NCBI RefSeq assembly: GCF_003674065.1
Contig: NZ_RDBE01000009.1
Coordinates: 99,042 to 163,041, forward strand
DNA length: 64,000 nucleotides
Direction of reading: 5' to 3'
Source: Nocardioides mangrovicus
GTDB taxonomy: Bacteria; Actinomycetota; Actinomycetes; Propionibacteriales; Nocardioidaceae
A program made the position numbers and the translations under genes. Under the pieces are notes generated by a model. It saw only the letters and a program-made list of their open reading frames with translations. It ran no database searches and was not told where the DNA came from. Positions 34,734 to 43,100 of the stretch are shown piece by piece; the first letter of the stretch is position 1, and each line of letters starts with the position of its first letter.

Positions 34734-36015
34734 CGTCGTGCCTCACTTCGATGTGGCCGACCCGCAGGTCGGCGTCCAGGGTCAGGGTCGGTGCGCCGGC
34801 GGTCGCGGCGTCGAGGGTGACGTCGGCCTGCTGGCCGATGCCGCCGCCGTCGTAGCGGTCCTCCACCTCGATGCCGCCCGGCCCGCGCACGCGCGCCGAG
34901 ACCATCACGCGCAGGTCGCGGGGCACTACGACGACGATGGCGCCGGCGTTGCCACGCACCCTGACCGTGCGCCCGTCGAGGGCCGCGGTGTCGGCGAGGT
35001 TCGACAGGTTGAGGCTGAGCTCGCCGGTCTGGAGCCGGTAGGTGGAGCGGACGTCGCTGCTCTGGACGGGGTCGTAGGAGAGGTCCTGTGCGGCGCGGAC
35101 CCCGCCGACGACCAGGCTGCCGGCCAGGCCGGCGGTGGCCAGGAGCGCGGCGAGGATCAGTCCGCCGGCTCGGCCGCGGAAGGCGCCGATCACCAGGCCC
35201 AGGCCCATGATCGCCACCGCGAGCGCCCAGTAGGCGCCGGTCGCGACGTGGTGCCCGGCGTCGTAGACGCCCAGGCAGCCCAGGGCGACGGCGACCACGG
35301 CCATCGTCGGCCAGAACAGCAGCGGCCCGGAGCGCCGCGGCCGCCGGGGCGGGGTGTAGCGCGGCGGCGACCAGCGGCCGGCCGGGGGTGCTGCCGGGGG
35401 TGCAGCCGGGGGTGCAGCCGGGGGTGCAGCCGAGGAGGTGGCGAGCGGGCCGGAGCCCTGCAGCGGTGCGGTCTCGTCGGTGACCGTCGAGGCGGGTGCG
35501 TTCGTCGCGACCGTCGTGCCCGCCGCAACCGGTGTCGTCGCCGCGCTCCAGCCGGCGTCGGCCTGACGACGGTCGTGCCGCACCAGGAACCAGACGCCGA
35601 CCAGGGCGAGGATCCCCAGCGGCAGGCTCGGTCCCCACCACCAGCCGGCCCAGCCGTGACCGAGCACGATCACGGCCGCCACGGCTGCGGCGACGATGAG
35701 CAGCACCTTGGTGGCGTCCTCGCCGAGGTCGACGACGGCACGGTCGGTGGCCTCGTCGGGCACCAGCAGCCACAGGGCGGCGTAGAGCAGCAGCCCGGCG
35801 CCGCCGAAGAAGACCAGGACGACCAGCAGCACGCGGAACAGGGTCGGGTCGACGTCGAAGTGCCGGCCCAGCCCGCCGCAGACGCCGCCGAGGGTGCGGC
35901 CCTGGTGCACCCGGCGCAGCCGGGCGACGTCGCGCAGCTGGGCGGCGGTCACCCGAGGGCCGTCGTCGACGGGAGGAGCCGGTGGTGGGGGAGCCGTGTC
36001 GTTCATGTGCTCCAT
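34726..36015 (-). CDS. PspC-domain membrane protein with low-complexity linker
   Basis: The 429-residue protein has an N-terminal PspC domain (RVHQGRTLGGVCGGLGRHFDVDPTLFRVL), several further membrane helices, a linker of four AAPP repeats and a C-terminal beta-rich part reminiscent of the DUF4097/LiaF type (TYRLQTGELSLNLSNL; VRGNAGAIVVVVPRDL). It probably monitors envelope integrity and regulates the divergent PspC-histidine kinase system, as LiaF-like proteins do (inference). An alternative ATG is at 36006. It is the first gene of a five-gene operon ending at 32011. Confidence 0.82.
   Translation of the reverse strand: MEHMNDTAPPPPAPPVDDGPRVTAAQLRDVARLRRVHQGRTLGGVCGGLGRHFDVDPTLFRVLLVVLVFFGGAGLLLYAALWLLVPDEATDRAVVDLGEDATKVLLIVAAAVAAVIVLGHGWAGWWWGPSLPLGILALVGVWFLVRHDRRQADAGWSAATTPVAAGTTVATNAPASTVTDETAPLQGSGPLATSSAAPPAAPPAAPPAAPPAGRWSPPRYTPPRRPRRSGPLLFWPTMAVVAVALGCLGVYDAGHHVATGAYWALAVAIMGLGLVIGAFRGRAGGLILAALLATAGLAGSLVVGGVRAAQDLSYDPVQSSDVRSTYRLQTGELSLNLSNLADTAALDGRTVRVRGNAGAIVVVVPRDLRVMVSARVRGPGGIEVEDRYDGGGIGQQADVTLDAATAGAPTLTLDADLRVGHIEVRHDDE
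35382..35429 (-). repeat. Four 12-base tandem repeats encoding AAPP
   Basis: Four copies of a 12-base unit (CCGGGGGTGCAG on the plus strand, one copy with CTG at its end) lie inside the PspC protein gene. The unit keeps the frame, so copy changes would only lengthen or shorten the Ala/Pro linker. Confidence 0.8.
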
Positions 36016-36039
36016 TCCAGGCTCTCGCGAGCGCGCGCA

Positions 36040-36095
36040 CCATCGGGATCGACCCTGATTCGCGGGCGGGTGCGTCTCGGGGTCGTTCCCGATGG
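36040..36095. promoter_or_regulatory. Paired inverted operator sites between the divergent PspC genes
   Basis: CCATCGGGATCGACCCTGA at 36040-36058 recurs in inverted orientation at 36077-36095 with 17 of 19 positions identical. Each copy is itself an imperfect palindrome. The pair lies in the 104-base region between the PspC operon and the PspC-kinase gene and is a good candidate target of the NarL-type regulator encoded at 37388. Confidence 0.7.
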
Positions 36096-36119
36096 GGAGC
36101 CGGGTCCGTGCGTGTGACC

Positions 36120-37391
36120 ATGGATCCCGCCATGACCCACCCGCCCGGCTACGTCCCCCGCCGAGCCCTGCGCCGCCTCGACGAGTCCTACGTGGGCGGC
36201 GTCGCGGCCGGACTGGCGCGCCACCTCGGTGTGCCGGTGTGGTGGGTGCGCGGCGGGTTCGTGGCGCTCAGCTTCGTCGGCGGCCTCGGCGTCATGCTCT
36301 ACGCCGGGCTGTGGCTGACCCTGGCCGTCGACCGCCGCGAGCTGCAGCCGGACCTCGACGACGCCCCCGGGCTGGCCGCCGCGACTCGCCAAGGCCGTCG
36401 CGGCGGCCGCGCCCGCCGCTGGGCCGACCTCGGGCCGCTGGTGGCGCTGGCCGCCATCGCGCTCGGCGTGGTGGCGCTGGTCGGGGCGTTGACCGGTGGC
36501 GCCGTGCTGCTGTGGCCGGTGGTGCTCGGAGTGGTCGGCATCGGGGTGCTGTGGCGCCAGGCCGACGAGGCGCAGCGCGCCCGCTGGCTCGACCCCACCG
36601 GGCGCGGCGTGCTCGGCGGCACCGGCTGGGCCTCGACCGCGCGCGTCGTGGCCGGCGTCGGGCTGCTGCTCGGCGCGATCGTGCTGTTCTTCGGGCGCAC
36701 CGGCGACCTGCAGGTGGCCACCACCGCGGTCGTCGCCGCCCTGGTCGCGATCCTCGGGGTCGCGCTGATGATCGGTCCGTGGCTGCTGCAGCTGCGCTCG
36801 GCGCTGGGTGAGGAGCGGGCCGAGCGGATCCGCTCCCAGGAGCGCGCCGACGTCGCCGCCCACCTGCACGACTCGGTGCTGCAGACGTTGGCCCTGATCC
36901 AGAAGTCGGCCGGCGACCCGAGCCAGGTGGCCCGGCTGGCCCGGGCCCAGGAACGCGATCTGCGGTCCTGGCTGTTCAGCACCCCGGAGGACGCAGGCGC
37001 CACCTTGGCCGGTGCCCTGCGCGAGGCCGCCGCCGAGGTCGAGGACGGCTTCGGGGTGCCGGTCGAGGTGGTCTGCGTGGGCGACCGGCCGCTGCCCGGT
37101 CAGGCCCGCGCCCTCGTCCTCGCCGCCCGGGAGGCCATGGTCAACGCCGCCCAGCACTCCGGTGCCCCCCAGGTCGACGTCTACGCCGAGAACGACGCCG
37201 CCGGGGCGCACGTGTTCGTCCGCGACCGCGGTGCCGGGTTCGAGCCCGCCTCGGTGCCCGAGGACCGCCACGGCGTGCGACACAGCATCGTCGACCGGAT
37301 GAGCCGCCACGGCGGCACCGCCGAGGTGCGCAGCACCCCCGGGTCGGGCACCGAGGTCCGGCTCTGGCTGCCGATGGAGGAGCTCGTATGA
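36120..37391 (+). CDS. PspC-domain sensor histidine kinase
   Basis: The 423-residue protein starts with a PspC domain (SYVGGVAAGLARHLGVPVWWVRGGF), followed by about five membrane helices, a HisKA_3 dimerisation domain with the phospho-acceptor His in AAHLHDSVLQTLALIQ (about residue 250), and a degenerate-spaced HATPase (AREAMVNAAQHSG; DRGAGFEP). It should phosphorylate the overlapping response regulator in response to envelope stress. The ATG at 36120 is one of several close starts (GTG 36114, ATG 36132), none with a clear ribosome site. The stop overlaps the regulator's ATG. Confidence 0.9.
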   Translation: MDPAMTHPPGYVPRRALRRLDESYVGGVAAGLARHLGVPVWWVRGGFVALSFVGGLGVMLYAGLWLTLAVDRRELQPDLDDAPGLAAATRQGRRGGRARRWADLGPLVALAAIALGVVALVGALTGGAVLLWPVVLGVVGIGVLWRQADEAQRARWLDPTGRGVLGGTGWASTARVVAGVGLLLGAIVLFFGRTGDLQVATTAVVAALVAILGVALMIGPWLLQLRSALGEERAERIRSQERADVAAHLHDSVLQTLALIQKSAGDPSQVARLARAQERDLRSWLFSTPEDAGATLAGALREAAAEVEDGFGVPVEVVCVGDRPLPGQARALVLAAREAMVNAAQHSGAPQVDVYAENDAAGAHVFVRDRGAGFEPASVPEDRHGVRHSIVDRMSRHGGTAEVRSTPGSGTEVRLWLPMEELV

Positions 37392-38026
37392 CCGAGTCCG
37401 TGGTGATCGTCGACGACCACGCCATGTTCCGCACCGGCGTCCGCGCCGAGATCGGCGGTGCCGTGGAGGTGCTCGCCGAGGCAGCCGACGTCGACAGCGC
37501 GGTCCGCGCCGTGCTCGACCACCGGCCCGACGTCGTGCTCCTCGACGTGCACCTGCCCGGCGGAGGCGGCGCGGAGGTCATGCGTCGTACGGCCGGGCGC
37601 GCCGAGACCACCCGCTTCCTCGCGGTCAGCGTCTCCGACGCCGCCGAGGACGTCATCGGCACCATCCGCGCCGGCGCCCGCGGGTACGTCACCAAGACCA
37701 TCACCGGCCCCGAGCTGGTCGACGCGATCGGCCGCGTGGCCGCCGGCGACGCCGTGTTCTCCCCGCGCCTGGCCGGCTTCGTCCTCGACGCCTTCGCCGG
37801 CACCATCGAGGTGGCCCAGGTCGACGAGGACCTCGACCGGCTCACCGAGCGCGAACGCGAGGTGATGCGGCTGATCGCGCGCGGCTACTCCTACAAGGAG
37901 GTCGCCGGCGAGCTGTTCATCTCCACCAAGACCGTCGAGACCCACATGTCCGCGGTGCTGCGCAAGCTGCAGCTCTCCTCGCGCCACGAGCTCACCCGGT
38001 GGGCCTCCGAACGCCGGCTGCTGTGA
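37388..38026 (+). CDS. NarL/LuxR-family response regulator
   Basis: The 212-residue protein has a receiver domain (VVIVDDHAMFRTGV; phospho-acceptor Asp in VVLLDVHLPGGG near residue 55; the Lys of YVTKTITG) and a C-terminal LuxR helix-turn-helix (LTEREREVMRLIARGYSYKEVA; STKTVETHMSAVLRKL). It is coupled to the PspC kinase by a four-base overlap. It probably binds the paired inverted sites at 36040-36095 and controls both the kinase operon and the divergent PspC/sortase operon. Confidence 0.93.
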   Translation: MTESVVIVDDHAMFRTGVRAEIGGAVEVLAEAADVDSAVRAVLDHRPDVVLLDVHLPGGGGAEVMRRTAGRAETTRFLAVSVSDAAEDVIGTIRAGARGYVTKTITGPELVDAIGRVAAGDAVFSPRLAGFVLDAFAGTIEVAQVDEDLDRLTEREREVMRLIARGYSYKEVAGELFISTKTVETHMSAVLRKLQLSSRHELTRWASERRLL

Positions 38027-38030
38027 GAGG

Positions 38031-38051
38031 TGACCCGCCCGGTGCGGGTCA
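38031..38051. terminator. Bidirectional hairpin between convergent genes
   Basis: TGACCCGC and GCGGGTCA form a perfect eight-base stem with a five-base loop, between the response regulator stop and the convergent unknown gene, whose stop codon lies in the right arm. It lacks a T tract. Confidence 0.6.
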
Positions 38052-39089
38052 GCGACCCTCTGGGTAACGGTCGGCCGGCAGCAGCCGTGCCCAGTCCGGC
38101 TGCCAGAGCGGGGCGCGCTGGTCCATCTCGGTCACCAGTGCGCTCATCGAGGGTCCGGTCGAGGAGCGGTACCACGCCGGCCAGCCGTCGTAGGCGCGCT
38201 CCAGGGTGACCGAGCGACCGTCGCCGACGACCCGCGCGAACAGCCAGGCCCCGGCCTTCTGGTCGGTCTCGGCCAGCCGCAGCTCGAGCAGCACGTTGTC
38301 CAGCGAGCGGGCCTGTGCGTCGTCGAGCCCGACGTCGTCGGCGCCGTGGACGAACCCCGTCGCCGAGCCCACCGCGCACACCGTGTGCCGGAACCGGGCG
38401 ACGTTCACCCGCGACCACTGTCGCAGCAGGTTCGGCCGCGCGACCTCGTCGCGTCCACCGAGCTCGGCGGCCGCGTGCATCTGGGCGTGGATCTGCGAGC
38501 GCAGGTGGGCGGTGGCGGTGTCGGAGAGGCGTCGGGTGGCCCAGACCTCGCCGAGACCCAGCGTGCGGACGGCACGCGCTGCTGCGCGCGTGCCCATCAC
38601 CGCGGCCAGGGTCGACCGGTCGGGGTCGACGAGCGCGGCGGCCAGGTCGTCGGGCTCGGCGGCCGGCCAGGTGGAGCGCCACCACGCCGAGACCGCCTCG
38701 TCGGAGGCCACCGGTTCGAGCAGCCCCAGCGCCGCCGCCGGCGCCGGCTGCGGGACGCTGTTCCAGCTGCCGTGGGCGTACCAGGCCAGGAAGCCGACGT
38801 GCTGGGCGGCGTAGGCGCTGTCGAGGTCGTAGGACCAGTCCGGCGCCCGGTCGACCATCTCCTCGCGGAACCCCGACCCGGCGGCCAGGCAGGGGTGGTG
38901 CGCCCAGAGCACCGCCCGGTTGCCGGCCAGCCGCCGCATCCGCAGCCAGCCCGCGCCGTCCTGCGTCCGCAGCCGTCCCGAGCCGTCGGCGCGGATCTCC
39001 ACCCCGTCCGACCCCGCCGCGGCGTGGCCGGCCGCGAGCAGCAGCCAGCGCCGCCACAGCTGCGCCGGCGTGCCGAGATCCACGACCAC
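38049..39089 (-). CDS. Protein of unknown function
   Basis: A 346-residue soluble protein I do not recognise. It is rich in Trp (for example DGWPAWYRSSTG, APLWQPDWARLLP, HGSWNSVPQP) and has no signal peptide or membrane helix. The GTG at 39089 (VVVDLGTPAQLWRRW) is the best start because the frame upstream runs through G-rich intergenic DNA; a GTG at 39083 is equally possible. It is last in a minus-strand run after nei and lhr, but a 150-base gap separates it from nei. Confidence 0.65.
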   Translation of the reverse strand: MVVDLGTPAQLWRRWLLLAAGHAAAGSDGVEIRADGSGRLRTQDGAGWLRMRRLAGNRAVLWAHHPCLAAGSGFREEMVDRAPDWSYDLDSAYAAQHVGFLAWYAHGSWNSVPQPAPAAALGLLEPVASDEAVSAWWRSTWPAAEPDDLAAALVDPDRSTLAAVMGTRAAARAVRTLGLGEVWATRRLSDTATAHLRSQIHAQMHAAAELGGRDEVARPNLLRQWSRVNVARFRHTVCAVGSATGFVHGADDVGLDDAQARSLDNVLLELRLAETDQKAGAWLFARVVGDGRSVTLERAYDGWPAWYRSSTGPSMSALVTEMDQRAPLWQPDWARLLPADRYPEGR

Positions 39090-39237
39090 AGTCTGCGTCC
39101 GCGGCGGGCCGTCGACCAGAGGGTGCGGCTGGGATGTCGCCAAGAACCGCGGTGGGTGGGGGGATCGGGGGTGGGGGTCGGGGGGGTCGGGACGCCGTGG
39201 GCTGTGCGTCGCTTCGCTCCGCCCTGACCGCGGCTCC
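39090..39237. other. G-rich intergenic tract with quadruplex-forming runs
   Basis: Between 39151 and 39192 the plus strand carries at least five runs of three to seven G separated by loops of one to three bases, satisfying the G-quadruplex rule. It lies just after the nei stop and upstream of the unknown gene. No other feature is seen in this gap. Confidence 0.6.
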
Positions 39238-40056
39238 TCAACCTCCTCGCTGCGCAACCGGGCTCGCAGGCTCGCCCGGCTGGCAGCTCGGACACCAGTA
39301 AGCGGCTCGCTCCTTGCCCTTCTCGCCGTGCTGGTCGACACGGATGCGCGTGCCGCAGCGGCGGCAGGTCTGCTTGTCGCGGCGGTAGACCCACAGCTGC
39401 TTGTTGCGGCGCAGGTCGCCGGTGGTGGCCTGGTCGACCCGGTCGCGGTTGAGGAACAGCACCCGGTGCGAGAGGTCCACCAGCCGCGGCAGGTCGGGCA
39501 CGGCACTCACCGGGGCCTTCGGGTGGAGGCCGACCATGAAGCAGAGCTCCGCGGCGTACATGTTGCCGACGCCGGCCAGGTTGCGCTGGTCGAGCAGGGC
39601 CTCGGCCACCGCGCGGTCCGGGTCGGCGGCCAGCCGGCGCACCGCCTCGGCGGCCTGGTCCTCGCCCCAGTCCTCGCCGAGCAGGTCGGGACCGAGGTGG
39701 CCGACGACCTCGTGCTCGTCCTCGGTGCGCACCAGCTCGGTGATGCCCAGGGAGAACCCCACCGCCACTCGCTCCTCGCCGGTGAGCACGACCCGGGCCT
39801 GGTGCGTCGGGCGTCGCCACTTCTCCCCGGGGCGGTAGAGGTGCCAGACGCCCTCCATCTTGAAGTGCGTGTGCAACGTGTCGCCCGTGTCGAAGCGCGT
39901 GAGCAGGTGCTTGCCGCGGGTGACAGTGCTCAGCACCTCGCTCCGCATCCCGCGCTCGGCCAGCTGCGGCACCCGGAAGTCGGCGTCGACGACGCTGCCC
40001 GACAGCGCCGCGTCCAACATCCGCCCGGCCAGCCACACGGTGTCGCCCTCAGGCAC
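39238..40056 (-). CDS. nei: Fpg/Nei-family DNA glycosylase (endonuclease VIII)
   Basis: Excises oxidised pyrimidines and cleaves abasic sites. The 272-residue protein has the N-terminal PEGDT (catalytic Pro2/Glu3 after Met removal), the helix-two-turn-helix region with LLDQRNLAGVGNMYAAELCF and a C-terminal zinc finger with CRRCGTRI and WCPSCQ. This is the Nei2-type arrangement seen in actinobacteria. GTG start with GAGGGG five bases upstream. It follows lhr by 38 bases on the same strand, so the two repair genes are probably cotranscribed. Confidence 0.9.
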   Translation of the reverse strand: MPEGDTVWLAGRMLDAALSGSVVDADFRVPQLAERGMRSEVLSTVTRGKHLLTRFDTGDTLHTHFKMEGVWHLYRPGEKWRRPTHQARVVLTGEERVAVGFSLGITELVRTEDEHEVVGHLGPDLLGEDWGEDQAAEAVRRLAADPDRAVAEALLDQRNLAGVGNMYAAELCFMVGLHPKAPVSAVPDLPRLVDLSHRVLFLNRDRVDQATTGDLRRNKQLWVYRRDKQTCRRCGTRIRVDQHGEKGKERAAYWCPSCQPGEPASPVAQRGG

Positions 40057-40068
40057 GAAACCCCCTCA

Positions 40069-40113
40069 CCACGAGGCCCCTGGCCACGCAGCCCCTAGCC
40101 ACGAAGGCGCAGC
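40069..40113. repeat. Three imperfect 15-base tandem repeats across the lhr stop
   Basis: Copies start at 40069, 40084 and 40099 with the consensus CCACGNAGCCCCTAG; the third is more diverged. They run from the last codons of lhr into the lhr-nei spacer. Confidence 0.55.
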
Positions 40114-43100
40114 CCTCTCGGCGTCGCGATGAACCCGGCCGTCTCCAGCGCCTGGCGCAGGGCGGTGGTGCGCTCGCCGGAGCCGAGCAGCTCCTCGCCG
40201 TCGGCCCGTTCCACGGTCAGTCGTCCCAGGGCCCCGCGCCGGACCACCTGGGCCAGGTCGGTGAAGGCCGCGCCGAGGATCTCCACGTCGTCCTCGTCGG
40301 GCTGCTCGGTGAAGGTGAGCAGGGTGCGGCCGCCGCGCTCCACGTAGACGGTGAGCCGGCCGTCGACCAGCACCACGATGGCGCCGGCCTTGCGTCCGGG
40401 GCGGTGACCTCGTTCGGCGGTCTGGCTCTCCGGCCAGGCCAGTGCCGCGCCGTAGGGGTTGGCCGGGTCGGTGGCGGCCAGCGTGACCACCTCGGGCTTC
40501 TCCCCGGGGCGGCCCTCGGGCGACATTGCGCGCAGCCGGTCGATGGCGCCGGTGCCGCCGAACTGCGCCGCCCCCAGGCCGGCGACGAAGTAGCCGCGAC
40601 GGCAGCGCCCGGTCTCCTCCATGCCGGCCAGCACCTTGTACACGGCGGCGAACCCGCCGGGCACCCGTTCGCTCACGACGGCTCCGCGGGTGACCACACC
40701 GTGGCGTTCGAGCATGCCCTCGGCCACGGCGTGGGTGCGGCGGGTGGCGTCCGGCTCCGGCTCGGGCAGCAGGAACCATCGCCCGGCGGTCTCCGGCGGA
40801 CCGCTGCGCATCGGCACGGTCGGCCGCCCGCCGCGGGTGGTCATCCGCAGCCGCGGCGGCTGTCGGCGGGTGCGGTGCGAGGGGCGCCCGCGGCCGGCGC
40901 CGCCGACCATCGCCCGCAGCGGGGCGAGCGTGTCGTTGCCGACGCGACCCGACCAGGCCAGGTCCCACAGCGCGGCCGAGGTGGCCTTGTCGTCGACGCC
41001 CGCGATGAGGTCGGAGAGCTGGCGGAAGAAGTACGCCCCGCCACCGGCCAGCGCCTCGAGGATCGCCTCGTGCTGCGGGGAGAGATCGAGGTCGCTGGGG
41101 TCGGGCAACGTCAGCGCAGCGGCGTCGGCGAGGTGCAGCGAGACCCAGCCGTCGGCGCCCGGCAGCGCACCGTGGCCGGCCCACAGCAACTCGCCGGTGG
41201 CGGTGAGCTCGTCGAGCATCGAGGGCTGGTAGTCCGACACCCTCGAGGGCAGCACCAGCGACTCCAGGGCCGACGCCGGCACCGGGCAGCCGGCCAGCTG
41301 CTCGACCACGGCGACGACCCCGTCGACACCGCGCAGCTTCCTGCCGACCTGCTGCCACGCGGGCAGGAAGCGGCCCAGCGTTTCCGGCTCGACCGGCTCC
41401 ACCTCGTGGCGCAGCCGCGCCAGTGAACGACGTCGCAGCCGCCGCAGCACCTCGGCGTCGCACCACTCCGAGCCTGCGCCGGACGGCCGGAACTCGCCCT
41501 CGAGCACCCGACCCGAGGCCGCCAGCCTCGCCAGGGTCTGCTGTGCGACGGCCACGCCGATGCCCAGCCGGGTGGCGACGTCGGCGGTGACGAACGGCCC
41601 GTGCGTGCGGGCGTAGCGCGCGACGAGGTCGCCCAGCGGGTCCTCCACCGGGTCGGTGAACGCGTCGGGCGTGCCGGGCGGCACCGGCACGCCGAGCCCG
41701 TCGCGCAGCCGAGCGACGTCCTCCACGACGGCGAAGCGCACCTCGCCGGACATCCGCACCTGCACCAGCCGGCGGCGGTCCTCCAGCTCCCGGAGCCGGT
41801 CGGCGACGTCGGGCAGCACCGAGCGCTCATCCACCTCGGAGACGGTGAGCGGGCCGACCAGCCGGAGCAGGTCGACCAAGCCCTCGGCGTCCTTGGCGCG
41901 GCGGTCCTCGGCGGTGCGCTGCAGCTCGGCCTCGACCTCGACCAGCACCTCGGGGTCGAGCAGCTCGCGCAGCTCGGCGCGCCCGAGGAGCTCGGCCAGC
42001 AGACCCTGGTCGAGCGTCAGGGCGGCGGCTCGTCGCTCGGCGATGGGGGAGTCGCCCTCGTACATGAAGGCTGCGACGTAGCCGAACAGCAGCGACCGCG
42101 CGAACGGCGACGGCGAGGTGGTGGCGACGTCGACCAGCTGCACCTCGCGCCGCTCCACCCGCTTGAGCAGCGCCACCAGGGCCGGGACGTCGTAGACGTC
42201 CTGCAGCACCTCGCGCACGGCCTCGAGCACGATCGGGAAGGAGGGATACTTCGAGGCGACCTCGAGCAGCTGGGCGCTGCGCTGGCGTTGCTGCCACAAC
42301 GGCGAGCGCCGGTTGGGGTCGCGACGTGGCAGCAGCAGCGCTCGGGCCGCGCACTCGCGGAAGCGCGAGGCGAACAGCGCCGACCCGCCGACCTCGGTGG
42401 TGACGAGCTGCTCGATCTCCTCGGGGTCGAAGGCGATCAGCTCGGCGCCGGGCGGGTCCTGGTCGGTCTCGGGGATGCGCAGCACGATGCCGTCGTCGGC
42501 GGCCATCGCCTGCGCGTCCATCCCGTAGCGCTCGCGCAGCCGGGCGTTGATCGCCAGCGCCCAGGGCGCGTGCACCGGCACGCCGTAGGGGGAGTGGACG
42601 ACGATGCGCCAGTCGCCCAGCTCGTCGCGGAAGCGCTCCACCACCAACCGGGTGTCCGAGGGCACCGCGTTGGTGGTCTCGCGCTGCTCGGTCACCAGCG
42701 CCACCAGGTTGCTTGCCGCCCACTCGTCGAGCCCGGCCTCGCGGGCGCGGGCGGTGGCCTGCTCGGCCGACATCGCCGCCACCTCGCGGGTGAAGGCGCC
42801 GACGGCCGCCCCGAGCTCGGCGGGCCGGCCCAGCGAGTCGCCGGTCCAGAACGGCAGCCGCCCGGGCTGGCCCGGCGCAGGTGAGACCAGCACCTGGTCG
42901 TGGGTGATGTCCTCGATGCGCCAGCTCGTGGTGCCGAGCGTGAACACGTCGCCGACCCGCGACTCGTAGACCATCTCCTCGTCGAGCTCGCCCACGCGGC
43001 TCTTCCGCTCACCGACGAGGAAGACGCCGAACATGCCGCGGTCGGGGATGGTGCCGCCGCTGGTGACGGCCAGCCGCTGCGCGCCGGGCCGGCCGGTGAG

